Shown here: piece by piece, positions 41,237 through 50,041 of the stretch
Position numbering within the stretch: position 1 is the stretch's first letter
Layout: each line of letters starts with the position of its first letter
Source of the DNA: [Bacteroides] pectinophilus
GTDB taxonomy: Bacteria > Bacillota > Clostridia > Lachnospirales > Lachnospiraceae
Direction: 5' to 3'
Length of the DNA stretch: 64,000 nt
Assembly (NCBI GenBank): GCA_025146925.1
Contig: CP102260.1
Coordinates: forward strand, 449,001 to 513,000
Notes under the pieces: model-generated
Database searches by the model: none
The model's input: only the letters and a program-made list of their open reading frames with translations
What the model was told of the DNA's origin: nothing
Made by a program: the position numbers and the translations under genes

Positions 41237-41905
41237 ATGGATATGAAGATAATAGAGGTAAAGCAGAGTATATTTGCGGATAATGACGCTGATGCAGATA
41301 GACTAAGACAGCAGCTTAAGGCGGAGGGGACATTTCTTCTTAATGTTATGTCCTCTCCCGGAAGCGGTAAGACAACTACACTTGTTAAAACAATTAACGC
41401 CTTGTCTGATGAGTTCAGAATTGGTATAATGGAAGCCGACATTGACTCTGATGTGGATGCACGGACAATGTCAGATAATACTAAGGCAAAGACTATTCAG
41501 ATTCATACAGGCGGAATGTGTCATCTTGATGCGGATATGACAAGGCAGGGAATTACAGAGCTTGGAACAGATGATGTTGACCTGGCAATCCTTGAGAATG
41601 TAGGTAATCTTGTATGTCCGGCAGAGTTTGATACCGGAGCGTCTAAGAATGTCATGATACTGTCAGTGCCTGAAGGACATGATAAACCACTCAAGTATCC
41701 GCTTATATTTACGGTATGCGATGCGCTTCTGATTAATAAGATTGATGTACTGCCATATTTTGATTTTGATATGGATAAGGTTACGGAATATGCGCATATG
41801 CGTAATCCTGATATTAAGATATTCCCGATATGTGCCAAGACCGGTGAAGGGATGGATGCATGGTATGAGTGGCTTCGCACGGAGGTAAAGGAGTGGAGAA
41901 GTTAG
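41237..41905 (+). CDS. hypB: HypB-type GTPase for nickel insertion
   Basis: 222 residues. G1 motif SSPGSGKTTTL, switch region with DIDSDVDARTM, IQIHTGGMCHLDADM (metal-site Cys and His) and guanine-specificity motif NKIDVLP. HypB couples GTP hydrolysis to nickel delivery with HypA. It lacks the extra N-terminal CxxCGC nickel site and the His-rich stretch of some homologues. It is the last full gene of the oxidoreductase/hyp operon. Confidence 0.93.
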   Translation: MDMKIIEVKQSIFADNDADADRLRQQLKAEGTFLLNVMSSPGSGKTTTLVKTINALSDEFRIGIMEADIDSDVDARTMSDNTKAKTIQIHTGGMCHLDADMTRQGITELGTDDVDLAILENVGNLVCPAEFDTGASKNVMILSVPEGHDKPLKYPLIFTVCDALLINKIDVLPYFDFDMDKVTEYAHMRNPDIKIFPICAKTGEGMDAWYEWLRTEVKEWRS

Positions 41906-42246
41906 ATATCAGCATAAGAACCGCAACGCCTGATGATGCAGAAGGACTGCTGGCAATTTATGCACAATATGTTGAAAATACGGCAGTTACATTTGAGTAT
42001 TCTGTTCCGTCTGAAGCAGAATTCAGACGCAGAATTGAGAATACGCTTAAGAAGTATCCGTATCTGGTGGCAGTATCACAGGGAGAGATTGTCGGATATG
42101 CCTATGCCGGAGAATTCAGAAAGTGCGGTTATAAGTTCGGACGCTGGTATAATGTAGCCTGGATGGAGAAGTATATTAATGATCATGAACGTAAGCCACA
42201 GCCTGTTAAGACATTCCGGGAGATAGCTGCGGATATAATTGAATGA
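41893..42246 (+). pseudogene. GNAT acetyltransferase (Pat/Bar type) with internal deletion
   Basis: 117 codons instead of about 180. The N-terminal part (IRTATPDDAEGLLAIYAQYV ... GYAYAG) is joined directly to the C-terminal part (GEFRKCGYKFGRWYN ... WMEKYI). The missing stretch includes the acetyl-CoA loop RxxGxG, so the protein should be inactive. The frame is kept, probably because recombination took place between two similar GxF segments. GTG 41893 overlaps the hypB end and has GGAGG in front. Confidence 0.75.
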
Positions 42247-42294
42247 CACAGTTAAGGCATAGAGCGTTTTGATTAAAATATTGTACTTAATGAG

Positions 42295-42331
42295 AAATAA
42301 TACAGATGATGATATATTGTCTGTATTATTT
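42295..42331 (+). terminator. Terminator of the oxidoreductase/hyp operon
   Basis: AAATAATACAGA (42295-42306) pairs with TCTGTATTATTT (42320-42331), followed by more T. It lies 50 bases after the truncated acetyltransferase gene. Confidence 0.75.
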
Positions 42332-42521
42332 TTTGCCTTAATATAGTGTCCGGGCATAAATGTCTATTGGGGCTTCTGTCACTAACATCATATTAACCAA
42401 GGAAAAATCACAGAAAAATCACATTTATACTATTGACCCTGAAGTTTACTTCAATGATATGCTATATACATGAAATTAATTTTTTGTGGTATGGTGCAAA
42501 ATGGCGGAATGGAGGATTAGT

Positions 42522-43769
42522 GTGATTAATAAAAGATATATAAAGACAGCGGGAGCAATTATAAGTGCAGCAGTGCTGCTTGTGTCAGCAGGCTGCGGAA
42601 GCCGGAACAATGTGCCGGGTGGCAGTGTGCAGGCGGAAAGTATTGCAGGCAATGATAAGGGAAGTACATCAGTCAGTACGGCAGATGTGACACTGACACG
42701 CGATTCGGAATATCCCGATTATTATGAGCAGGAAGTACGCAAGACAATACAGACACTTGACGATACAATTACCGGAGACAGCGTGAGCTATATATTTATC
42801 ACGGATACACATCTTGACAGCAATGAAGCAAGCACAACGGCGGCATACCGTATGTATAATGCAGTTGTGGATGTTGCGAATAATTCTGATGTCGATTTTG
42901 TATGTGTCGGCGGTGACATATATGATGGAAGACATGCGGAGGAGAACGGCAAGGCTAATGCAATGCAGATAATCCGTAATGTGGCAGAGATACTGTCGAC
43001 ATGCAATAAGCCGGTATTTTTCCTGCATGGCAACCATGATGATAACAGCTTTTCGGCACAGGTTGACGGCAATCTGCTTTACAGTGCCGACTATATTATC
43101 AATAAAGAGGAGTGGTATTCCGTTACAATGGCATATTTTCCGCAGTATGCTACAGAGTATGAGCACGGATATTTTTATTATGACCTTCCAGGTAAGAATG
43201 TGCGTGTTGTCTGCCTTAATATGAGCGACAGTGACGACACGGTGGTTAATGGTGAGCAGAATGAGATGGGCATGTACTTTTACGGATATAAGGATAAGCA
43301 GATAGACTGGCTTCTTGACAAAGCATTTGCAAGGGAGGACTGCCGGTACCTTATAATGTCACATGATGCATTTGATTATCCGGAAGGTTATAATGTTTCA
43401 AGTAACAGAGATACATTGCATGATATTCTGACTGCGGCATATACACATCAGAATTATAATAACGGCAGGTTTGCCAAAGATTTTTCCTTATGGAACAGCA
43501 ATATAGTACTTTATAATTGTGGTCATCTTCATATGGAAAGAGTATATATGGCACCTGACATGGGCGGGCTCCCGCTTATTAATACAGATAAAGGAAAGGT
43601 TGCAGAACATGGCGTATGGGGAACATTCGGTTCTAACGGATACTGGTGCCAGAAGCCGAGAACAGCGGGAACCATTACAGAGGCGCTTTTTGATATAGTT
43701 GTAAGTAAGCCGGATGAGCTTGACTTTGTAAGGTTCGGAGCAGGTGATGACTGGCAGGTAAAATATTAG
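42522..43769 (+). CDS. Calcineurin-like metallophosphoesterase lipoprotein
   Basis: About 415 residues. Signal peptide with lipobox VSAGC, then a metallophosphoesterase domain with the dimetal motifs FITDTHLD, GGDIYDG, HGNHDDN and CGHLH. GTG 42522 is chosen because AATGGAGG lies seven bases upstream and the signal peptide begins there. It is likely exported and anchored on the outer face of the membrane, where it may cleave nucleotides or phosphate esters; the real substrate is unknown. A stem-loop follows at about 43868. Confidence 0.88.
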   Translation: MINKRYIKTAGAIISAAVLLVSAGCGSRNNVPGGSVQAESIAGNDKGSTSVSTADVTLTRDSEYPDYYEQEVRKTIQTLDDTITGDSVSYIFITDTHLDSNEASTTAAYRMYNAVVDVANNSDVDFVCVGGDIYDGRHAEENGKANAMQIIRNVAEILSTCNKPVFFLHGNHDDNSFSAQVDGNLLYSADYIINKEEWYSVTMAYFPQYATEYEHGYFYYDLPGKNVRVVCLNMSDSDDTVVNGEQNEMGMYFYGYKDKQIDWLLDKAFAREDCRYLIMSHDAFDYPEGYNVSSNRDTLHDILTAAYTHQNYNNGRFAKDFSLWNSNIVLYNCGHLHMERVYMAPDMGGLPLINTDKGKVAEHGVWGTFGSNGYWCQKPRTAGTITEALFDIVVSKPDELDFVRFGAGDDWQVKY

Positions 43770-43868
43770 GATTTACTATCAACAGACGTACCGGCAGCGC
43801 CGAAGCTTATGCGGCAGCCACGAATCAGGCAGAGGCTTGACATAATAGAAAAATAGTATAATAATGTT

Positions 43869-43900
43869 AAGGGGTTCTGCTTTGGCAGGGCCCTTTTAAG
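43869..43900 (+). terminator. Hairpin after the phosphoesterase gene
   Basis: AAGGGGTTCTGC pairs with GCAGGGCCCTT around TTTG, followed by TTTT. Imperfect but well placed. Confidence 0.55.
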
Positions 43901-43945
43901 GTTAAATCAGTCTGGATACATTTGCGTCAGAAGAAAGGGGCAGGC

Positions 43946-45346
43946 ATGAATAAAGAGAATAACAGAGAGGTTGAGACGTCCGGAATAAAAAGAAGCAAAT
44001 ATGAGATAGATATGTGCAATGGTACAATTATGGATAAGCTGATATCATTCGCACTTCCGCTTATGTTGTCCGGCGTGCTGCAGCTTATGTTTAATGCTGT
44101 TGATATTATAGTGGTTGGAAGATTCACCGGAAGCCAGGCACTCGCTGCGGTAGGTTCGACAAGCGCACTCATTAATATATTTACCAATCTCTTTATTGGA
44201 ATATCACTTGGAAGCAATGTGCTTGCAGCCAGATTCTATGCGGCAGGAAAGTCAAAAGAGATGTCGGAGACAGTCCATACTTCAATAACAATAGCATTAA
44301 TAAGCGGAATAATAATGGCTTTTGTGGGAGCCATATTTGCAAAAGGTGCATTGGAACTCATGGATACTCCGGATGATGTAATAGATCAGTCTGTACTTTA
44401 TATGCGGATATATTTTATGGGCATGCCGTTTTTTATGCTGTATAATTATGGCGCAGCAATATTAAGGGCTGTCGGAGATACAAAAAGGCCGCTTTTATTT
44501 CTTATAATATCAGGAATTACCAATGCGGTGCTTAACCTTATACTTGTAATCGTATTCGGACTTGGAGTTGCCGGTGTTGCTATAGCGACAGTTATTGCTC
44601 AGCTCATTTCATGCGTGCTTGTCCTCACATGCCTTTGCCGTTCGCAGAGCAGTTACCGCCTGTATTTTAATAAACTCGGAATACGCAGGGACTATATGGT
44701 TCAGATATTCAAGGTTGGTGTGCCGGCCGGAATACAGAGCGTTGTAATCAATTTTTCAAATGCACTGCTTCAGTCTTCTGTTAATTCATTCGGCTCTACG
44801 GCGATGGCCGGATATACAGCGGCCAATAATCTGCTGGGATTCTTATATGTATCGATTAATTCAGTGACACAGGCCTGCATGAGCTTTACAAGCCAGAACC
44901 TTGGTGTTGGAAAGTTTAAGCGTATGGACCGTGTGCTTATCGACTGCATTATTTTGTCAGTTGCTGTTTCAATAGTTATGGGAAGTTCATTTTACATATT
45001 CGGCAGGCAGCTTATAGGAATATATACATCAGATGCCGAGGTGGTAAAATGTGGCATGGAAATACTCGCATATACAACGCTTACATATTTTCTCTGCGGA
45101 ATTATGGATCTTATACCTGGTGCCCTTAGAGGAATGGGATATTCAGCAGTACCGATGGTGTTATCAGTAATAGGAACTGTAGGAACAAGAGTGTTCTGGA
45201 TATTTGGCATATTCCCTTATCACAGATCACTTGGAATATTGTTTGTATCATATCCTGCGTCCTGGGGGCTTACAATCGTTCTGCAGGCGGCATGTTTCTA
45301 TTTTGTGAGAAAGCGTGTACATGGGAAAAGACTATTTGTTAATTAA
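43946..45346 (+). CDS. MATE-family multidrug/Na+ exporter
   Basis: About 466 residues with twelve membrane segments. MATE features: NGTIMDKLISFALPLMLSG at the start, VGRFTGSQALAAVGS, and the second repeat beginning near FKVGVPAGIQSV. Members export drugs, other organic cations or metabolites using Na+ or H+. ATG 43946 follows AAAGGGGCAGG. The next gene, an M20 peptidase, starts only 45 bases after the stop. Confidence 0.92.
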   Translation: MNKENNREVETSGIKRSKYEIDMCNGTIMDKLISFALPLMLSGVLQLMFNAVDIIVVGRFTGSQALAAVGSTSALINIFTNLFIGISLGSNVLAARFYAAGKSKEMSETVHTSITIALISGIIMAFVGAIFAKGALELMDTPDDVIDQSVLYMRIYFMGMPFFMLYNYGAAILRAVGDTKRPLLFLIISGITNAVLNLILVIVFGLGVAGVAIATVIAQLISCVLVLTCLCRSQSSYRLYFNKLGIRRDYMVQIFKVGVPAGIQSVVINFSNALLQSSVNSFGSTAMAGYTAANNLLGFLYVSINSVTQACMSFTSQNLGVGKFKRMDRVLIDCIILSVAVSIVMGSSFYIFGRQLIGIYTSDAEVVKCGMEILAYTTLTYFLCGIMDLIPGALRGMGYSAVPMVLSVIGTVGTRVFWIFGIFPYHRSLGILFVSYPASWGLTIVLQAACFYFVRKRVHGKRLFVN

Positions 45347-45390
45347 TGCGGCCGTATATTATAAGAAATGTATTAGTATGTGAGGAAGAT

Positions 45391-46596
45391 ATGATTATAA
45401 ATAATGAAAAGATAGCAAAAGCACTTGAATATATTAAGTCGGAAGATGACAACACAACGCAGGAAACACTTACAATGTGCCAGATTCCCGCACCGTCACA
45501 TCAGGAAAAGAAAAAGGCGGAATATGTACTTGAAAAGTTCAAAGAGATAGGCCTGCTTAACGTACATATGGATGCAGTATGTAATGTACTCGGTACATGG
45601 CCGGGTGACGGAGACGGACCTGTAATAATGCTTGCAGCACACACGGACACGGTATTTCCGATAGATACGGATGTAACTGTAAAGAAGGAAGGCAATAGAT
45701 ATTACTGCCCGGGAATTAATGATGACACTCATGCAGCAGCTGAGATAATGGCGGTAGCAAAGGCAATGGTCAGGTATGACATTCACGCACATGGAGACAT
45801 AATATTCTGTGCAAATGTGTGTGAAGAAGGACTTGGCGATCTTAAGGGTATTAAATACATTATTAATAATGATAATAATATTGATGCATTTGTGTCGGTT
45901 GATAATCCTGTGACAGGCGGTGTTGTATACACGGCAACTGGAAGCCGTCGTTATAAGGTAACATTCACAGGCAACGGCGGACACAGCTTTGCGGATTTCG
46001 GACTTCCCAATCCTATACATGCGATGGGAAGGGCAATAGCAAAAATATCTGATTTTAAAGCACCTGAGCTTCCTAAGACAACATTCAATGTAGGAGTCAT
46101 AGAGGGCGGAACGTCTGTAAATACAATATCGGCATCGGCAGGCATGCTGATGGATATACGTTCTGACAGTGATGAAGAACTTGAGCGTCTTACAGAAGAA
46201 TTCATGAATGCGGTAGAGAGTGCTGTTGAAGAAGAAAATGCAAGATGGGATGCCGACAAGCCTCAGGTAAAGGCAGACATAGAGGTTAAGGGGGTACGGC
46301 CTGCCGGAACACAGGAGCCTGACTGTCCTATAGTAAAAGCAGCATTTGATGCAGCGAGAATGCTTGGAATAGAGCCTGAATTAAGGGGTGAGAGCAGTAC
46401 TGATGCCAATATTCCGATAAGCATGGGAATTCCGGCGATAACAGTAGGACGTGGCGGCAATGAAGGCGGAGTGCATACAGTCCATGAGTGGTTTGAACCC
46501 GTGGAAAGCTGGCTTGGACCACAAAGAGACCTGCTTCTTATTCTTCTGCTTGCAGGCTATGAGGATGTGGCAGAGCCTGTTATAAAGAAAAGATAA
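45391..46596 (+). CDS. M20-family metallopeptidase (PepT/ArgE type)
   Basis: 401 residues. Dizinc amidohydrolase with AAHTDTVFP, GINDDTHAAAE, the catalytic Glu pair in CEEG, dimerisation domain from about 185 to 300 and a last metal ligand in GGVHTVHEW. Such enzymes cut small peptides or N-acyl amino acids in the cytoplasm. ATG 45391 follows TGAGGAAG. Pairing with the MATE exporter is probably only positional. Confidence 0.9.
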   Translation: MIINNEKIAKALEYIKSEDDNTTQETLTMCQIPAPSHQEKKKAEYVLEKFKEIGLLNVHMDAVCNVLGTWPGDGDGPVIMLAAHTDTVFPIDTDVTVKKEGNRYYCPGINDDTHAAAEIMAVAKAMVRYDIHAHGDIIFCANVCEEGLGDLKGIKYIINNDNNIDAFVSVDNPVTGGVVYTATGSRRYKVTFTGNGGHSFADFGLPNPIHAMGRAIAKISDFKAPELPKTTFNVGVIEGGTSVNTISASAGMLMDIRSDSDEELERLTEEFMNAVESAVEEENARWDADKPQVKADIEVKGVRPAGTQEPDCPIVKAAFDAARMLGIEPELRGESSTDANIPISMGIPAITVGRGGNEGGVHTVHEWFEPVESWLGPQRDLLLILLLAGYEDVAEPVIKKR

Positions 46597-46743
46597 TAAC
46601 TTTGCAATTTACGTAATTTTTGCCCATCCGTTGACTTTAAGATATAGACATCATAAAGAAAAAGTATTAAAATCTACTTGAAACACAGGTTTAGTACTGT
46701 GAGTACCTGTGAGTTAATACGTTTTAGTACGGAGGGTTGTGTA

Positions 46744-48207
46744 ATGAAGAAAGAACAGTTGAAAAGAGTCGACAAGGTAGTATTTGCAATATTATTGATT
46801 GTACTTGGCTATATAGCGTTTACAATGGTCGGACTGCTTGCAACAGGAAGAGGTAACAGCGGTATCATAATACAGACTGTGGCTGTAGCAGCAGGATTAA
46901 TCACTGTTATAGGTATATTTGCAGTAAGGGCGGGAACACAGTTGTGCGGAATCGTTATGTCTGCGGCTGCGGCTATGGTGTATTTTGTAATGATGTGCAC
47001 CAATAATATGCCGGATACATATGCATATGCGGTGCCTCTTATTATAGCAACAATCGGATATCTTGATATGAAGATGGCAAGGATTGAGAGCGGTATCATA
47101 GTTGCCGGCTTCATAATACATAGCGCAAGAATGATTTCTATGGGAAAGATAGCCTCTGAAGATGTGATAGTAGAGTCAATAGTTATCTTTATTGTTGCAG
47201 CTGCCGTTGTAATAATGACTAAGATGATGGTTACATTCAATAAGGAGAATATGGCTGAGATTGCCAGGGGTGCAGAGAAACATCATGAAACAGCAATTAA
47301 GATGCAGCATGTGTCAGAGGAGATTACCAATTGCTTTGATGAGACTAATGCACATATAAATGATCTCAATGCAAGCATTACAACGAGTAACCAGTCCGTT
47401 AAGAATATTGCCGAGAGTACGGAAAGTACAGCGGAATCTATCCAGCATCAGGCACAGATGTGTCAGGAGATTAAGAATCATACGGATGCGGCAAGCGACC
47501 ACACAAAGAATATGCTTGATGCATCAGACCGCGCAATGCGGAACGTGCATGAAGGCGCAGAGCTTATCAATGCACTTAAGAGCCAGGCTGAGAATGTAGA
47601 GGAAGCAAGCCGTGAGACAGAGACTGTCACGGATAAGCTTACACAGCGGGCAAAAGAGGTTGGAGAGATTGTCGGTTCTATAATGAACATTTCTTCACAG
47701 ACCAATCTCCTTGCACTTAATGCGTCAATTGAGGCGGCAAGAGCCGGCGAGGCCGGAAGAGGATTTGCGGTTGTCGCAGATGAGATAAGAGAGCTCTCAG
47801 AACAGACAAAGGACGCTACAGAGCGAATAAGAACCATAATTGAAGACCTTACCAATGATGTTGAAAGTGTAAGCGGGAGCATCGGTAATTCTGTTGAATC
47901 AGTGCGTAAGCAGAATGAGATGATAGATGAAGCCAAAGATAAGTTTGGAATGATTAACACAGAGGTCGATGACCTTATCATGGTAATCAGGGGATTTGAC
48001 TCGATAATAAGCAATATAGTGAATTCAACTGATGTAATATCAGAAGATATAACTAACCTTTCGGCAACAAGCCAGGAAGTAGCAGCTGCCTCCAACGAAG
48101 GCTTCAGCCATACCAATGAGGCTGTTGAGAAGATGAATAAAGTATCAGAGCTCCTTAAGAAAATACACGGACTTGCAAAAGAACTTGAACAGTACGAAGC
48201 AGAGTAA
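46744..48207 (+). CDS. Methyl-accepting chemotaxis protein with integral-membrane input region
   Basis: 487 residues. Five or six membrane segments in the first 180 residues with very short outer loops, no Cache domain and no HAMP, followed by a cytoplasmic signalling coiled coil whose tip contains NLLALNASIEAARAGEAG and GFAVVADEIREL, where CheA/CheW bind. The sensor must therefore detect something in the membrane or inside the cell (inference). ATG 46744 follows CGGAGGG. No other chemotaxis gene is nearby. Confidence 0.9.
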   Translation: MKKEQLKRVDKVVFAILLIVLGYIAFTMVGLLATGRGNSGIIIQTVAVAAGLITVIGIFAVRAGTQLCGIVMSAAAAMVYFVMMCTNNMPDTYAYAVPLIIATIGYLDMKMARIESGIIVAGFIIHSARMISMGKIASEDVIVESIVIFIVAAAVVIMTKMMVTFNKENMAEIARGAEKHHETAIKMQHVSEEITNCFDETNAHINDLNASITTSNQSVKNIAESTESTAESIQHQAQMCQEIKNHTDAASDHTKNMLDASDRAMRNVHEGAELINALKSQAENVEEASRETETVTDKLTQRAKEVGEIVGSIMNISSQTNLLALNASIEAARAGEAGRGFAVVADEIRELSEQTKDATERIRTIIEDLTNDVESVSGSIGNSVESVRKQNEMIDEAKDKFGMINTEVDDLIMVIRGFDSIISNIVNSTDVISEDITNLSATSQEVAAASNEGFSHTNEAVEKMNKVSELLKKIHGLAKELEQYEAE

Positions 48208-48249
48208 GCAGATTAACGTGTTTGCGGATAGCAATTGACAGATAGAAGA

Positions 48250-48723
48250 TTACAGCGTGTCGGAATACCCCTGAAGAAATGCTAATTCACGGCGGTATTT
48301 GACACGCTTTTCTATTAAGTGGCGTGTCGGTGTCACAACCCTGTATTCATCAAGATTATGCATAAGGTCATTAATCTTAACTTCACGGGCTATAGGATTG
48401 GCTTTTATTCTTGTAAAATAGGATTCTTCATCCCAGCCGTCTTCTTTGGTGACGCAGCGGACAGCCTCTATAATATGTTCGGGAAAACCTTCTGCACGTA
48501 AGTCATCATATGAAACGTCAGTATCTTCAATGACATCATGCAGCATTCCGACAATCTTGGAGTCAATCGAACCGCATCTGTATGACACAACAAGCGGATG
48601 CTCTATATATGGCATACCCGACATATCTGTCTGGCCTTCGTGTGCCTTGTATGCAATACGCTTGGCTTTGATAAGAAGAGCCAGATTGCAGGTGCTTTCT
48701 GATACTTGTGTATTAATGTCCAT
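48250..48723 (-). CDS. HD-domain hydrolase resembling small alarmone hydrolases
   Basis: 157 residues. The HD domain follows the RelA/SpoT and Mesh1 pattern: AYKAHEGQTDMSGMPYIEHPL, then GMLHDVIEDTD, a helix with VTKED and NDLMHNLD. It lacks synthetase and TGS domains. Enzymes of this kind remove pyrophosphate from (p)ppGpp, but many stand-alone HD proteins have other nucleotide substrates. ATG 48723 follows AAAGGAG. Confidence 0.75.
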   Translation of the reverse strand: MDINTQVSESTCNLALLIKAKRIAYKAHEGQTDMSGMPYIEHPLVVSYRCGSIDSKIVGMLHDVIEDTDVSYDDLRAEGFPEHIIEAVRCVTKEDGWDEESYFTRIKANPIAREVKINDLMHNLDEYRVVTPTRHLIEKRVKYRRELAFLQGYSDTL

Positions 48724-48877
48724 ATAGAGTACTCCTTTCATAAGACCGCTCATAAGACTATCTTAGTTCATTTAAAAATTTATGTCAATTTCTAAAAAAA
48801 TTATAAAAAAATATCGAAATGTAGTAAGATAAGTGTTAAAATATCTAAGTCATATTACAATAATAAGGGAGATAGTA

Positions 48878-49894
48878 ATGAAGAGGACAACTAAGAATTT
48901 GATATGTGCTGCTTCACTGATAGCTATAGCATCAATAGCGGCATGCGGACCAAAGACATCACAGGAGATGGAAGCTGCAGAGGTCACTGAACCGGTAACG
49001 GCAGCAGTCGATGAGTCATGGAAGAATGGCAGGAATCTTACAGGCTATGATGTAAGTGATAAGAACGGTGCACGTACATTGTGGGTTGAATTTGGAGAAG
49101 AATCAGCCGATATCTATGATGATAAGGGACAGATTTTTGGCTCAGTCAACTATGGGCAGCTTAAGGATACGGAATACTCAAAGCAGGGTTTTGCCTTTGC
49201 TGATATTGATAATGACGGATACCTTGATGCATCAATGCCGGGAATCAAGAATGAATTCGGTAATTATACATATAACTGGATATACAATTTTGTTGACAGA
49301 AAGTTCATGGACAGAACCGCAGAGCTTACCAATGAGAAAGAAGTGCTTTGGCTTATAGCCAATGGTATTCTCGGCAATAACTCATCAAGACAGATAGTCC
49401 AGATGTTTAATAACAGTGACGTCGGAGTAGTTAATGGAGTCGTAACACTTAATGACAGGAACTGCAAGGCGTACAGCATAAGTGATGACGGCAGGGAGAC
49501 GGCAAGACTTTACTATGACCAGAATGGTGACTGGTATATAGATGAGGGCTGTAAGAATATTTACAGTATCATGGCAGTTAAGAACGATTCCTATGTGCTT
49601 GACGGGGTGCTTACAACACCGAGAGCTAAGAGCATAGCAGGATATACGTTAGCAGATTTTTATGGAGATGCGTCCGCTGTGTCAACTGGTATAAGCCAGC
49701 TCTGGGTGGCAGCCGGTGATGCTTCTGTATCAGCTGATTCGATAAGCAGTGCGATTAATTCTGTTGTAAGTGCATATGAGATAGTCATAGATGATAAGGG
49801 AACTATCAGAAGAATGTCACGCGGCACGAATGTGTTTGAGATGGCTGCAGGGCAGTTTGGAATAGACCTTTCTAAGTATGAAAAACTTAAGTAA
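48878..49894 (+). CDS. Lipoprotein with a calcium-binding-like repeat segment
   Basis: About 338 residues. Signal peptide with lipobox IAAC (Cys about 24), then a soluble domain in which FADIDNDGYLDASMPG looks like the DxDxDG calcium loop of VCBS/FG-GAP repeats. The rest is not recognised. ATG 48878 follows AAGGGAGATAG. It lies just before the pst operon, but the Pho-box-like repeats and a hairpin separate them, so it is probably independent. Confidence 0.65.
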   Translation: MKRTTKNLICAASLIAIASIAACGPKTSQEMEAAEVTEPVTAAVDESWKNGRNLTGYDVSDKNGARTLWVEFGEESADIYDDKGQIFGSVNYGQLKDTEYSKQGFAFADIDNDGYLDASMPGIKNEFGNYTYNWIYNFVDRKFMDRTAELTNEKEVLWLIANGILGNNSSRQIVQMFNNSDVGVVNGVVTLNDRNCKAYSISDDGRETARLYYDQNGDWYIDEGCKNIYSIMAVKNDSYVLDGVLTTPRAKSIAGYTLADFYGDASAVSTGISQLWVAAGDASVSADSISSAINSVVSAYEIVIDDKGTIRRMSRGTNVFEMAAGQFGIDLSKYEKLK

Positions 49895-49900
49895 AGTAGC

Positions 49901-49966
49901 TTTACTACGATTTTACATACAATTTACAAATTAGTGGTTTGGGATTTTACAAACAAATAATATATT
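49901..49966 (+). promoter_or_regulatory. Pho-box-like repeats and pst promoter
   Basis: TTTACT (49901-49906), TTTACA (49912-49917) and TTTACA (49923-49928) follow each other with an exact 11-base period, and another TTTACA lies at 49946-49951. This is the TT(A/T/C)ACA-N5 pattern bound by PhoP of Bacillus. A -10-like TATATT follows at 49961-49966. Confidence 0.65.
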
Positions 49967-50016
49967 AAGTCATGCAAAGAGAAATAAATCAGAAAATCTC
50001 TTGCATGACTTTTTTG
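49967..50016 (+). terminator. Terminator-like hairpin in front of pstS
   Basis: AAGTCATGCAAAGAGA (49967-49982) pairs with TCTCTTGCATGACTT (49997-50011), followed by T6. It lies after the Pho-box promoter and 25-30 bases before the pstS start, so it is either an attenuator of pst or the end of the upstream gene. Confidence 0.75.
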
Positions 50017-50041
50017 TTTGTATAATATGGAGGAAAAGAAA

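Noticed and set aside
48250-48723. Full-length RelA/SpoT
   Set aside because: Only the HD hydrolase part is present; synthetase, TGS and ACT domains are absent.
50021-50026. TATAAT just upstream of pstS as its -10
   Set aside because: Transcription would start at the ribosome binding site itself and no -35 lies at a proper distance.
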